A stretch of DNA of 64,000 nt from Anthoceros angustus (GCA_010909165.1 MU008215.1:62001-126000), one strand, 5' to 3'; positions 10,273-22,930 are shown, counted from the stretch's first letter. Program-made: numbers and translations. Notes: generated from the letters alone by a model not told the origin.

Positions 10273-12143
10273 ATAAAATTAAGAATTCATATGTCGATCC
10301 ATGTTGCCGTATAGTCTTCTAAGGAATAGCAAATGTTTTCTATGCACAAGGAATTTCGAGTTTATAACTAGCTCTTTATCTATATATTATTACATGTGGA
10401 AGCATTGTCCTGTCACGGGATGGATTTTTTCCATCAAGTTTTCTCCTCAATAAATTTTTTCTATTACATGTAGAAAGGAGATTTTATGTAAGAAAAGAAA
10501 TGAAAGATTCTATCTGTTCCATTGCAAGCCATATAATAATTTTAATAGAATTTTATATTTTATTCAATATACTTTTTGAGGTTTTACTTATGCCTATGTG
10601 AAGGATATTTAAGCACAAGGAAAGTGCTCTCGAGGCGTAGAGGGTACCTAGGTATCACAAGTTCTAATGTTCTTTGAAATGTCGGCGACTGGCAAGCCTC
10701 ATTCGGCCCGACTTGAGCCGGATTACTGATGCCATGTGTTTCTTATCATTCCCATTGCTGAGCAGCTAAGCTCGACTAGAGGCGCCCGCCTCATATGGCG
10801 AGCGGGTTGACCATGGCTCCCAAGAAGGGCGGCGGTGAATGGCAAGGGCAAGGCATCCAAGGCGATGCAACGTGGAAACCGGGAAAAGGCGGTCCCTATT
10901 ATCTCTTGTGCCATTCTCCTGTCGTGAAGGCCCTAATTTCCACTCGCCATGAGCATCATGAAGGTGAGCAATAAATCATCTCTCCACTCTCCTTTGTGCT
11001 CGAACTATGCGTTTGGCTATGTAATTGAATGTATCAGGGAAGTTCTTGGCCTTGCATCAATGGGACACAAGCTATTTTCGCTTGCAATTCCAATCTCCTG
11101 TGTTAACATTGGGAGCTGATTTGTTTTTAGTTTTTCGCTCACGATCCGGCGTGTTTTAGAAAGCATCCGGATCCTATCGGCATGGGGTTAGCCATATATT
11201 TTTGTGGAGCTGGACCAGATTGTATTGTTCCAGTCAAGTCAAGCCTTTAAGGATACAAGGCATCTGTATGATCATCCGCCATGCTTGTCGGGGCTCTAGG
11301 TCGTTGTGTGAGACCCCGAAGCCGACTTGATAGTGGTGTTGGCAGATCGCCGCTTCCTTTCCAGCTTCTGGCGTTAAAGGCATTGGAACCAATCGAGAGC
11401 TGAAGACCATTAGTAGAGTAAGTAGTTCTTTCAATTTGCTTTCGTGCACCGCATGTAGTGTTAGACGGATGTACCTGTCTGCACCCGATCTTGGAAAAGG
11501 CTTTCGACTTGATGCAAGCCTTTCCGAGAGATGAAAGGAATGCGTAGCATCTCAAGTCCAATCCACCGTCCTGGTATTTTGGTTAGCTACAATTGCGTTG
11601 CTACCGCTTTCCTTAGGCTGCCCTACCGCATTTATCTTCTTTCTTTGTAAATTGTTTCTTGATCTTCTCGATCGACTAAAAGTGCACATCCAAATGGCTT
11701 TGAGCGATAAGGGGTTCACGCGAGCCCATTATATGCTACAGCGTGGCCAAAATGCCCTAGCCCCTCACACCATCCGGGACATCCTAGATGAAACTTGGGT
11801 CAAGGTCACAAGCCTTCGAATACATACATGGACTAGATAATTGATTGGTATTCCAACAACGCCTCTCTCACCATTGACAGCCCTAAAGTTAATCCCGGTT
11901 GTCCGACAAAATACCCAAATCTTAGCTGGGATGGCGTACGCAACAACAATAGTGAGTTACTCACACCATCGCTTTGAAGATTCTGGAACGTCTCCTGACG
12001 ATTCTTGTCTCACTTCCTTCATGATAGAAGAGGTTAGTGGGTTACCCCCCTTCGTGGGAGCATGAAGGCAAGCCGCTTTTGTCGAGGCCAGGTCATGCTT
12101 CTCCAAGTTGCTTTCCGCCTGTTTGCGGACATGGTTCCATTCA
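10273..12143. other. Interval without a recognised gene; one possible captured exon fragment
   Basis: 10273-10720 is AT-rich and non-coding in appearance. Around 10813-10965 the + strand has an ATG followed by a Gly/Lys-rich reading (MAPKKGGGEWQGQG) ending before AAGGTGAGC, a fair splice donor, so it could be a first exon or captured fragment; I cannot name it. 11640-11800 and 12150-12300 are diverged relatives of each other (both contain AAGTGCACATCCAAA and GATGA(A/G)ACTT), so the last part is repetitive too. Confidence 0.4.
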
Positions 12144-12921
12144 TTGTAAATTGCTCATCGAGTCTGACTAGAAGTGCACATCCAAAATCCTATGGCGGCA
12201 AATGCCCCTTGTTATGTGCTACAAGCATCGCCACAAACCTATTGCCCTTGTCACCACTGGGACATGCTTGATGAGACTTTGTCAAGGCCAAGCGTCCACA
12301 TTAGATATCTGGTGGATGATTTGGAAAGTTCTTATGTCGATAGTCAACACTTTTTCCTCCCTTAACACCATAGAACGTGGCCCTAGGTTGCCTGACAAAA
12401 TCGACTCGCCTGAGCAATCAAGGAGGGAGAGCGGTCTAGAGATGTAACAGTTCCAGCTAAGTTACTCACAGTCCGTCCCTTATAGTTGCCTTTAGTTCCA
12501 AAGCCTTTGCTTACCTTCATGCGTATGATGTCAAGCTCTCCTTTCACGGCCATCATGCAAAGCTGTTGAAAGTTGTTTAAAGCGTGAAACCAAAGTGTGA
12601 CATTGAGCAACAAACAATCCCAAGTGAGCAAGATTTTCAATCCATATCCGGTTAGCCACACTCGAACACAGTGGGACAACATGAACATACTGCATTACAC
12701 TCCATGGAAATGTGGACACAATAAGGATCCAACAAATGCCACAGAGCACTAAGCTCATTTATTCAAGTCTTGGAGCCCTCGGAGAATCATCCTCGCGACA
12801 CAGCGCATACACTGAATGGTCGTAAGATTGTTAGAAGGATGGGCTTACCATAAGCATTAATGCCAGATTGGCTAGCCAGACCAGGCTAGTTCAAGAATCT
12901 TCTTGAAGACTCTTGGAGGAC
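12144..12921 (+). repeat. Left arm P of the inverted repeat flanking module X1
   Basis: Reverse complement of 18548-19418. Anchors: GTAAATTGCTCAT near 12147 matches ATGAGCAATTTAC near 19400; AAGACTCTTGGAGGAC ending at 12921 matches GTCCTCCAAGAGTCTT starting at 18548. The arms differ by small indels and one 82 bp segment present only in the right arm. No protein family recognised in it. Confidence 0.85.
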
Positions 12922-12975
12922 TATTTTCCTCCATGTACCATTAGGCTAGCGTAAGACCTTTCACAATTCCGAAAG

Positions 12976-15900
12976 CAAAATAAATCATTAACTTCTAACA
13001 ATCTAAGTCCTCCGAAATGGGTTGGAAAGTACTTGCACCAACAGGCAAGCACGGGAGCAATATCGGAGGTTCGGATCTGCTCACATAATGACAACCTGGG
13101 TCCTTTCAAAGTACCGTGCACAACGCAAGGGGGAGCAAAATGGAAGCTTCTCTTATCTGCTCATGCACCCCAATGCCGAGAAACTGAACTTAGTAGGGCT
13201 TCTCTCAATGTAGTTCCCTGGTGGGTTGTAGCTGCAGATGATGAAGATGGAAGAATCTTGATTGTTGCACATCCCAGATGGGTTGTCGATTTCCACACAA
13301 CCTGCATGAGCCAGTCCAACAATAGTTAAACCAACCCGGAATGTGGAGGAGAATCCAAGCAGGCTCTGAGCTCGTTCCAACTGACGCAGTCGGAATAAAA
13401 GGATGAGAGGTGCACCAAGCAAGCACTTGGGTGTAACGTCCACACATCCGCCCGAGGCGCACCGTTAGTGGCGTAGTTTTAGTACTTCTCCTCACTGGTC
13501 CACGCGTGACACTGCATCACCGCGGTGGAGCGCCAGCCCCAAACAAATTCTCCCCGCCGTGGAGTGCACCAGACAGTTGTTCTGTCCTACCGGTGGTTTC
13601 CCAGGCGTAGGCTTACTATAGGGATCGCACGAGAACATGCCCGGAATGGGAGAGTCTCTTGGATCTTGGGCGACTGGGGCACGAGGAGCGCAGGGAACGG
13701 GAGAATCTCTAGGTGATTGCGAACTTGTGAACGTGGCGCGCACGTGTTCAAACCGACGTGTTCTTGACTAGACTTTGCCGGACTCTAATTAATTAATCTT
13801 AAGTTAACTCTCCTAGCTAGCTACCCTCATGCTTACAATGTTCTACACCGACACGGCCTCCGCCAAGGGATCAGCTAGCGCTTATCTCCATCAGACTCGT
13901 GATTAACTTTGTCCTTCACGGCTAAAACCTTTCTCAATCCATGTGATAAGTTAGACGGAACAATATCATGGAAGTTTATGATTGTCATATATTTTGCTTC
14001 GTAGTTCACATTTACATATGCTAATCTCTCATTCTACCAACTACATACTATATGGGACTAAGTTCAATGCTAGCTCATTGGAAAGGTTATATAAATTGGC
14101 CCTTCACCGGGACCTCCATAAGTCACCCATGTTTCACCACCATTTGCATCATCTCCATTTTCTACCAACATCAAATGATGTGATCTTGTGCCTCACCCTC
14201 GCTTTGGCCCGTCTACAAGGACGCGATTTATAATACTGCTTAAAAGTTCCACCTTCATAAAGCACACATCTCTCTGATATGCTCCTCAAAATTTTGAATC
14301 CTTGAGCCAATTCCCCACTTCCCATTGGCATTGATATATCTTGTCGACCTCTCCGTCCGGACAACTTCACCTCCGAACGACAAGAAATTACTAGATTCGA
14401 CAATCCACCATCTCTAAATATATCTTTTGGCCAATATCCAACTGTTTGGCTATTTACATCTAATATCCAATCTCCGTCTTTATCCACTTCAATAGAAACT
14501 CTAAAACCTACATCACATCTTGTGTTTGAAAAGGATAACTGTATCATTGGGCTTTCACCCACAAAAATAAACCCCGAGCATTCTAAATTATAGCATCCAT
14601 CCTCATAGGAGTCCGTCATCATCAACACGTTTCAAAACATAAAACACAAAACTTACAATTCAAAGCAAAATAAATCATTAACTTCTAACAATCTAAGTCC
14701 TCCGAAATGGGTTGGAAAGTACTTGCCACCAACAGTGCAAGCGAGCAATATCGGAGGTTCTGATCTGCTCACATACCCCAATGACAACCTGGGTCCTTTC
14801 AAAGTACCCGTGCACAACGCAAGCAGAGCGGGAGCAAAATGGAAGCTTCTCTTATGCTCATGCACCCCAATGCCGAGAAATGAACTTAGTAGGGCTTCTC
14901 CAATGTAGTTCCCGTGGGTTGTAGCTGCAGATGATGAAGATGGAAGAATCTTTATTGATTGTTGCACATCCCATGGGTTGTCGATTTCCACACAACCTGC
15001 ATGAGCTGCCGGTCAACAATAGTTAAACCAACCCGGAATGTGGAGGAGAATCCAAGCAGCTCCTGCGAGCTCGTTCCAATCGCGACGCAATGAATAAAAG
15101 GATGAGAGCGAGTGCACCAAGCAACACTTGGGTGTAACGTCCACACATCCGCCCGAGGCGCACCGTTAGTGGCGTAGTTTTAGTACTTCTCCTCAGTCCA
15201 CCGCCTGCATCACCGCGGTGGGCGCCAATAGCCCCAGAACAAATTCTCCCGTCTGGTGCAAGATTGCAGTTCGTTGTCTGTCCCACGGTGGTTTCTAACG
15301 CGGACGTAGGCTTACTGGCAGGGATCGCTTGAGAACATGCTGAATGGGAGAGTCTCTTGGATCTTGGGCGACGGGGCACGAGGCTGCAAGCCCGAACGGA
15401 GAATCTCTAGGTGATTGCGAACTTGTGAACGTGGCTGTCGCGCACGTGTTCAAACCGACGTGTTCTTGACTAGACTTTGCCGGACTCTAATTAATTAATC
15501 TTAAGTTAGTCTCTCAAGCGACTCCTAGCTAGCTACCCTCATGCTTACGCCTATGTTCTACACCGCCGGCCCTCCGCCCAGGATCGATAGCTCAGTTATT
15601 CTCCATCGTAGACTCGTGATTAACTTTGTCCTTCACGGCTAAAACCTTTCTCAATCCATGATAAGTTAGACGGAACAATATCATGGAAGTTTATGATTGT
15701 CATATATTTTGCTTCGAGTTCACATTTACATATGCTAATCTCATTCTACCAACTACATACTATACGGGACTAAGTTCAATGCTAGCTCATTGGAAAGGTT
15801 ATATAGAATTGGCGGCCCTTCACCAGACCTCCATAAGTCACCCATGTTTCACCACCATTTGCATCATCTCCATTTTCACCCAATCGTAAATGAGATCTTG

Positions 15901-16370
15901 TGCCTCACCCTCGTTTGGCCGTCTACAAGGACGCGATTTATAATCTGATTAAAAGTTCCACCTTCATAGAGCACACATCTCTCCTGATATGCTCCTCAAA
16001 ATTTTGAATCCTTGAGCGAATTCCCCACTTCCATTGGCATTGATATATCTTGTCGACCTCTCCGGTCCGGACAACTTCACCTCCGAGCAAAAATTACTAG
16101 ATTCGACAATCCACCATCTCTAAATATATCTTTTGGCCAATATCCAACTGTTTGGCTATTTACATCTAATACCCAATCTCTCTTTATCCACTTCAATAGA
16201 AACTCTAAAACCTACATCCAGATCTTGTGTTTGAAAAGGATAAGGTATCATTGGGCTTTCACCCACAAAAATAAACCCCGAGCATTCTAAATTATAGCAT
16301 CCATCCTCATAGGAGTCCGTCTGTCATCAACACGTTTCAAAACATAAAACACAAAACTTACAATTCAAAG
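12976..16370. repeat. 1.69 kb tandem duplication inside module X1
   Basis: Copies 12976-14665 and 14666-16370, both starting CAAAATAAATCATTAACTTC and ending CTTACAATTCAAAG. The new junction at 14665/14666 joins ...ATTCAAAG to CAAAATAAAT, with AAAG microhomology to the original left border (CCGAAAG). X3 has this segment once. The duplication repeats only the 3' exon of the neprosin-like gene plus downstream DNA. Confidence 0.9.
14070..14628 (-). pseudogene. Extra copy of the terminal exon of the neprosin-like gene
   Basis: The cleanest copy of the C-terminal neprosin (DUF239) exon in the window. The open part (14628-14149) reads TDSYEDGCYNLECSGF, then GDWILDVNSQTVGYWPKDIF, SEVKLSG and MPMGSG. 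GxWxL...VGYWP and the C-N-L-C-x-GF start are family hallmarks. The matching end, in another frame after about 14150, continues to the stop at 14070-14072. It is an orphan exon made by the tandem duplication: no upstream exons accompany it, and the acceptor AG seen in the other X1 copy is missing here. It would not be expressed as a complete protein. Confidence 0.8.
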
Positions 16371-17771
16371 TACAAGATTGTAATTTCAATAAGGAGGTAT
16401 AGAAAATTTAAATCACCGTCCAAAATATAAAAAATGTGTGGTCTTCATTTCCCGTACGCATTACTATATGGATACACCTATCGAATACCACAACTTAAAA
16501 TTTACAAATGCATACTATAGATCTCGAAATGAAAGCAAGATAAAATTACAACACTTACGTGCCATCCAACTTCCATTGATTGATGAATGCTTCCATAATT
16601 TTGCACCCATATTTGTCCATTTGAGAAATCATTTTCATCATAAGATCTCACTGGTGGTTGATAAACATTCATTGTTGTAGCTATTCCGTAGGCTTGTGAA
16701 GCCGTCATCAAACGATCTCAAATCCATTAACCCAATTTGCCGCCCAAAGTCAAAAGGTACAAGGTAGTCAATTCTATATTTATTTCTAAAAGATCAACAT
16801 TAGTCCACAATAATATGTATATCCATACATGGATCTATGTGTGCAAATGTATTCAATATTTCTACCATCTCGAACGATTGAAAGTTAAAAGACAACATGA
16901 CATATATGTTTGTACGCAAACACTCAACTAGAAAACTTACCCAACGATCGCGGGAGGTCGGTCATCAATGTTTTTAGAACTCGACGACCATTGCTAAAAT
17001 AGGTAGACCTGCTTAAGAGATCGCTCTCGCCCAAAATCAATTCGCTCGGATGTATCACCGAGCTATAGGAACACATCCCGGAGGACAACGTCCAACCTCT
17101 TTTTGAAACACAGTAGATATAGTCATGTTTGGGTGCTTATTTTCAAAACCTTTAGAAAGCAATGAAGTACTTTTCTTAAGTCCATTCTTCTGTATGTAGC
17201 ATCACAATGAAAACATTAGAATATCATTTTAAGACATATCCAATCTCCTTTATAGAGCATCCTCCTTCACAAAGCATTACAGTGGCACTGGAAATATGAG
17301 ACATGGTTTAAGACATCTACATGCATCAAGGTCATCAATCCAAATATTGAATAAAAACTGGTGTAGATGAATTTTTAACCTTATAATGTTCCCTTATAAT
17401 AGGATCTTGGAAACTGAGTTGATCTTCAAATTTTACACAATCAATAATGCTGCTGTCTGAAAGCTGTCATAAAAATTATTGTCAAAAAGGGGAAAAATGA
17501 AGACGTTTATGAACTCTTATCAATAATTACCATTACCCTTATTATATTCTTAAAACAGTATAAAAAAAGAGCAAAACCAACATGTACATATTGTATAAGA
17601 CTTCACAAATGGTCGATTGATAACATGCATAGCCTTGGGAATATTCTCAGACGATAAAACCTGCTTGACTGAACTCTTGAATTCGTTGTCATGATGATCA
17701 TTGAAAAACAAAATCAATGATAATACCAATATGATAAAGGAAGATATCACCGAGCCCACCCATAATGCCAT
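15782..17771 (-). pseudogene. Neprosin-like (DUF239) secreted glutamic-peptidase gene in module X1, frames broken
   Basis: Multi-exon, minus strand. Exon 1 starts at 17771 (MALWVGSVISSFIILVLSLI), a hydrophobic signal peptide, and runs to a GTGAAG donor near 17597. Exon 2 (about 17450-17350) has IIDCVKFEDQLSFQDP, the propeptide motif. Exon 3 (17189-16941; acceptor CATACAG, donor GTAAGT) has VGRCPPGCVPIA. Exon 4 (about 16750-16559; donor GTAAGT) has AYGIATTMNVYQPP and NGQIWVQN...EVGWH. The terminal exon (about 16330-15782) has GCYNLECSGF, VGYWP, MGSG and a stop at 15782. Neprosins are secreted plant endopeptidases with a paired-Glu active site. A one-base loss after PPGCVPIAR and others break the frame; the X3 copy is intact at that spot but broken elsewhere. 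Splicing is inferred from GT-AG sites and motif order. Confidence 0.82.
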
Positions 17772-18547
17772 GATCGAACTAGTAAATTCTATAACAAGTA
17801 TTAAAACTCACACCCCTCTATCTACAAATGAACTACACATCTATGTACATATATAGAGAAACCACCGAGAATATCATAGATTCAACTCGAGAACCCGGGG
17901 TCAATTCTTCTAAAAATTATTGGGTTAGTAATGCCCACAAACCTCTTTAACAAGGAACAGGAAGCTCTTGCCGATGCAAAAGCTAGTAGGCATGTGTCGA
18001 CACGCTATACGTGAGATTTTTCTTGTAATACGTAATGGAGAACGCACCCATGTATGTGTAGGAACTTGGTCGTTTTAACATGAGCGCTCTTGTCTCATTC
18101 TAGCTCGCCCATCACAAGACGCAATCCGCGATTTTGTGTGCTCACATGGGTGCATATGTTAAGAATGGAGGACTGTACTCACTTACTATGAGGGGTTAAT
18201 GTTTAATTAATAGTCATCTATTGAATAGTCACATCGCTTTGGGTTATGGTCACTGAACATCCTAGATCGGATTTACCATCCTAAAATACCTTTCTCTTGC
18301 CTATTTTCCTATCCCATTTCGCTTGTAATTAATTACTTCCTAATTAATATATCCTCATTAAGTATTCCCTATTTTAACTGCTTATCTAGTTCCTCAAAAC
18401 TTGGACTTGAATCTCCTAGTAAGTCCTTTTGCATGCATGTTTACAAGTTGGTCTTATCGGTGTTCGTGACTGCTGATATAGTCTATGATGCCACAGTAGG
18501 ATTTATAGTCGACTTGTGTCCCCGTAGTCCCTACTCTAGGATACTCC

Positions 18548-19418
18548 GTCCTCCAAGAGTCTTCAAGAAGATTCTTGAACTAGCTTCCTGCAGCTACCGC
18601 CGGCATTAATGCTGTATGGTAATCCTTCTAACAATCTTACGACCATTCGGTGTTGTCGGCGATTGTGTCGTTACATTTGAGGATACCGAGGGCTCCAAGA
18701 CTTGAATAAATGAGCTTCGTGCTCAGGCATTTGTTGGATCCTTATTGTGTCCACAATTTCCATGGAGTGTAGTACAATATGTTCATGTTGTCCCTCATGT
18801 TCGAGTGTAGCTAACCGGATATGGATTGAAAATCTTGCTCACTTGGGATTGTTTGTTGCTCAATGTCCTGCTTGGTTTCCTTTCATGCCTTAGTATAGCT
18901 TACGCATGATGGCCGTATGAAAGGGAGAGCTTGACATCGATTCGGCATGAAGGTAGCAAAGGCTTTGGAACTAAAGACTGGTTATCTCAAAGCAATCAAC
19001 ATGCTCTTCATGAACAAGGAAGAGAAACAAGACTTGAATAGAGCAAGGACGTCCCTGTGCAACTATAAGGGACAATCGTAAGTAACTTAGTCGGAACTGT
19101 CACTTCTACTGCAGAGATCGCTTCCTCCTTGATTGCTCGTGCTTTCGATTTTGTCGGGCAAACCTAGGGCCACGTTTTTGGTGTTAAGGAGGAAAAACCG
19201 GTTGACTATCGACATAAGAACTTTCCAAATCATCCAAACCAGATCTAATGTGGACGCCAGGCCTTGACAAAGTCTCATCAAGCATGTCCTGTGTGGTGAC
19301 AAGGGCAATAGTTTGTGGCGATGCTTGTAGCACATAACAAGGGCATTTGCCGCCATAGGATTTTGGATGTGCACTTCTAGTCGAGAAATTTAGACTCAAT
19401 GAGCAATTTACTAATGAA
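18548..19418 (-). repeat. Right arm P' (inverted copy of 12144-12921)
   Basis: Inverted relative of the left arm, adjacent to the right end of module X1. It contains an extra 82 bp at about 18977-19058, between CTTTGGAACTAAAG and GCAACTATAAGG, words that abut in the left arm. Outside 19418 the sequence is unrelated to what lies left of 12144. Confidence 0.85.
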
Positions 19419-21717
19419 TTTAGGTAGATACAAATCAATTAAACAATAATTACAATCAATTGAACATACATTAAACTATGCATGCTATGAAAAACAACTT
19501 AAGTCACTTATGAAACATCGTGACTAATCAAACGACGTAACCCTAATGAAAAGGCATGTTACTAAATATTTTAACTTAACTAAACCATCGAACCCTAATC
19601 ATCTACCCAACACACATATTCCTTTACTCCCACTTGTTGGTAATGATTTCTGCAGCTGCCTGAGGATATCCAAGAGATTTGATTCAAATGTTTCACTTTC
19701 AAGCTCCATAGCCATCATCTCCTCAGACTGACACGCCTCGATTCCCCACAATCTGAACAAGATGCTATGTGCTAGTGAAGCCAGAGATGTGTGGCTCTTA
19801 TAATGGCGTTTTTCATTTCACCTCACTCCCGAGCACCGCAACACAGATCGCTTTCTTCTCACCACCATGGCTTCCTCGACCGCGACTATGAGCCTAGTCC
19901 TAAGCGCCACCTACACGAGATTCCAAGGGCGGTTTGCCGCTAGGACAACTACCACCTTGGAGCTTCAACACCGATCCGCAAAAGGTGCTAAGCTGGGAGT
20001 AGGGAGGCCAAGGCACCACTAAAGAGTCTCTGGGCAATGGGTGAGTCCGCTGCACTCGTGCATGCGACATGGGTGGCCCTTCGCCCCACTGCCCAAGGCA
20101 AGAGCCGTCATGAATCAAATTTCAATTTTGCCTATTCTGATGATGAGTCTCGCCTGCCCAATTTGTGTTCCCTAGGCCATGAGAAGAGTTAGCACGCATA
20201 TCCAGAAACTCATCCTAGTCAGCCACGAGCACACAGAAGCATCCGTGAGAACCTTTCCTGCTCACTACTGTTATTTTGTCTTGTAATCTCTCACGCTTCT
20301 ATCTCCTAGGAAGTACTATCATAAAGAGGTGTTTAGGATTCCTAGCACCGTTAAAAATCCTTGAAATCCTTCCTTGTGAAGGTGAACTACGAACCTTCTT
20401 GGCTTAAACCGTAAGTATTCATGAGAAAATAACATGGTCAATGCTTTCGGTACATGTCTAAAGAGTGGTTTTGCTAAAGATGATGCATTTTGCTTTCGGT
20501 CATTTTTGGTCTTTAGGACCCAAACCCCTTTAATGGAGAATAACCCCTACGAGAGACGCTGCTCCTAGCATCACAGTGGGTGTAACATGCTTTGGCCTTA
20601 TTTTGGGAGTGGCTATGGGAAGGGAGAGCACGATGGTGCTGGTGCCATTTTGAAGCATGCCCTTCTGCTGCAGAGTCGTCCTCACAACCGCCGTATGCAA
20701 ATGCAGCAGATGTGGTGGAGTACCCGCAACAAAACATATTTGGTGGCGCAGCCTCCTCTTATGCAAGCACGAGCATGGGGTTCATGTGTTTCGCTCATTG
20801 AAGAATGAGGTTAACCGAGAAACCAGCTTTGGGTGTGATTCCATCCTAGGATCTATATGCATGCCTGTATGTCAGTAACATGAATGACCCTACACAATCA
20901 CAACGCGGAGCCCTTGCCTCGCTTTGTGCCGATTGTATGGAGAGTTAACCATACGCCTTTAAACGGTGCCTCGGCCGGGTCTTGGAGAACTTTTAAGATC
21001 AAACCGCATGGACAGTTGTCGTCCCGATTGACTCTCGACAAGCAACAAACCAGCCTATTCCATTGCTCACACTTTCTAAACCCCTCCTTCCACTTGTTCC
21101 GCAGTGAGGCCGAGATGAGGATGCTGATGTCCCTGAGATGGCGATTTCCCAGAAGTTGGCTACACTTTTGTTCTCAAGATCAAGATGAAGGGGTTGAGTA
21201 TTACTTGTTGAAGTGGACCAAGGCCAAGCACACCGATGGAGTCTCAGATTGCCTTTGAGTAAAACAACCTCCGTCAAGTGAAGTGGTTGCCCGACAAGAC
21301 TACTTGTTGCACCTGAGTCGATGTGTTGATTTGCCGTTGATCTAGAGGATCAGCAGTGCAATCAGCGTGATATGTGTTGGCCATACAAGACATGGGCACA
21401 ATGGATCAATGTATTCACATGCTTTCATGCCCATAAGTCAATGACATTATTAGCAAGTGGGGTTAGTGGAAGAAAGGTGGGAAATGTGTCATGTGTACAT
21501 GCTTATTGTGTTTATGGCGGTGGTAAGGCTTGGTGATTTTATTTCTATGTGGATGCAGGAGATGTTGCCCGTACACAATTGTCACGAAAGTACATCACAT
21601 AATGACATGTTTTGAGAAATGTCATTTCCCTGGCAAGTGGAAGATGCCTTAAGGCCTGATGCCAGATAGCTTAGAGGAGATAGGGTTTCTTTTCACATCA
21701 GGAGGTATTTGCACATA
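19419..21717. other. Interval between the two palindromes, no gene recognised
   Basis: Mixed composition, no LTR ends and no conserved protein motif. The best open stretch is 20884-21258 (+, 124 codons), with GVEYYLLKWTKAKHTDGVSDCL near its end. It is slightly reminiscent of a chromodomain-like string but too short and unsupported to call. Nothing else stands out. Confidence 0.4.
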
Positions 21718-22651
21718 CATGTGCGTGCCTGTCTGTACAACTTCCCTATCCATGGCTTTGCCAAAGTGCGCCTGTGTTTTCTGTAAATTTGAACACCATT
21801 TGATTGTCTATTTAGCTATGTCCACACGGTGTAGTATTCAAAAGACCCAATGGGATGGGAACTTCACACACCAATCTATGGACCAATCACAGATGGATCT
21901 TGTTGTCATTATGCTCATCTCCCATATTTGCTCCAAATTATCATGGTGAATGGAGGGCTGATTCGTGTGCTTCTGTGTGCTTTCGTGGGCCCCCCCGTGC
22001 CAAGAGGCTACAGAGTCCCCATATGTGGGCATTGATTACTTTGTCCCGTTTCCAGGATCTGACCATTTGAATCCATTTCAGTGGCCTCGTGCATAGTCGT
22101 GCCCTTCCTCCCGGTAAATCTTACACGAAGTCCTCCACCACTGTTGATATTGCAAGCCCTCTCGTTTTCTTCACATTGCGACCGCATCCTCCATATCCAT
22201 GGCATGTGTTGAAGCGCCTTCGGTTGGTCAATCGAACCTAGCCGGAGGGGAGGTGGAATTGTTAGGGTGCCACTCTCTTGGCTATAATTGTACAATCGGA
22301 GGTGTTTCGGTGGCCGCAAATACTTGCATCGTATGGAAAGGGCACAGGCTCGAAAGCGGTATTGGTTGAAGATGCGAGATCTGTGGATGGCGCCGTACGA
22401 GAAGGCAACGCCCGCCTGTTGGAGTCGGGAATGGTACGCTTACCACTTGGCCGCCAAGCAACCCAATTTGCAATCGCAGTGCGTGAGGGCATGGCGGCCA
22501 GGCTGGCTGCCGAGTCTTCTTTGGATGAGTGCGACGGGTGATTACGGTTGTGTGGTGGATTGAGAAGATGAAGGAAGACTTGGGAGCTTTCTTTCCGCAA
22601 GGAAGACTAAGAACGTGGTAGGAAGAGTGGGGGCTAGAGGCCGGAGGTTGT
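21718..22651 (+). repeat. Outer part of left arm Q of the second inverted repeat
   Basis: Reverse complement of about 36330-37188. Anchors: CCATGGCTTTGCCAAAGTGCG near 21753 versus GCGCACTTTGGCAAAGCCAT near 37136; CCATTTGATTGTCTATTTAGC shared in inverse. It is interrupted at 22651/22652 by LTR element B; the arm resumes at 28951. Open frames such as 22278-22541 (+) keep moderate codon-like character, but no family is recognised. Confidence 0.88.
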
Positions 22652-22833
22652 TGTGGAATGGGTTTTTGCATCCGAAGGCAGAGGCCACATTTACCCTCTA
22701 TGTCGTTATAGTCCTAGGATTCGATCCCAAGGAATGGTTTTGTGTCAAGATGTTCTAAAACTATGGGTTCTAGTCCTCCTACAATCGGTTCCTACCATAA
22801 TCAACTACTGTAGCCACGACCATGGTAAGTTCG

Positions 22834-22930
22834 GCCACCACCGTGGTGGATTCGCCACCGCGGTGGATTCCGCCACCGCCGTGGTGGATTCCGCCACGCC
22901 GTGGTGGATTCCGCCACCGCCGTGGTGGTT
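22834..22930. repeat. Tandem palindromic repeats CCACCG(C)nGTGG in 3' LTR B
   Basis: About five head-to-tail units of roughly 20-21 bp, each built on CCACCGCGGTGG or CCACCGCCGTGGTGG followed by ATTCCG. Each unit is itself a near-perfect palindrome, so the array could fold into a row of short hairpins. The matching array in the other LTR is at 27016-27150. Confidence 0.9.

Larger units (their letters stand above)
12922..18547 (-). repeat. Module X1: 5.6 kb repeat carrying a neprosin-like gene, copy at 12.9 kb
   Basis: Direct repeat of 30726-34556 (X3). Left end: TGTACCATTAGGCTAGC and AGACCTTTCACA; right end: GATTTATAGTCGACTTGT and CTCTAGGATACTC. Both copies share these ends and diverge abruptly outside them. 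X1 is longer only because its first 1.7 kb is duplicated in tandem (12976-14665 and 14666-16370). The gene is on the minus strand. No transposase, RT or terminal inverted repeat was recognised inside the module, so the mobility class is unknown. Confidence 0.8.

Noticed and set aside
10813-10965. MAPKKGGG start considered as a histone or chromatin-protein first exon
   Set aside because: Only the first few residues look suggestive; the rest does not match a family and the frame is interrupted.
20884-21258. Chromodomain-like string (EYYLLKWTK)
   Set aside because: A single short resemblance without the rest of the fold; not enough to call.
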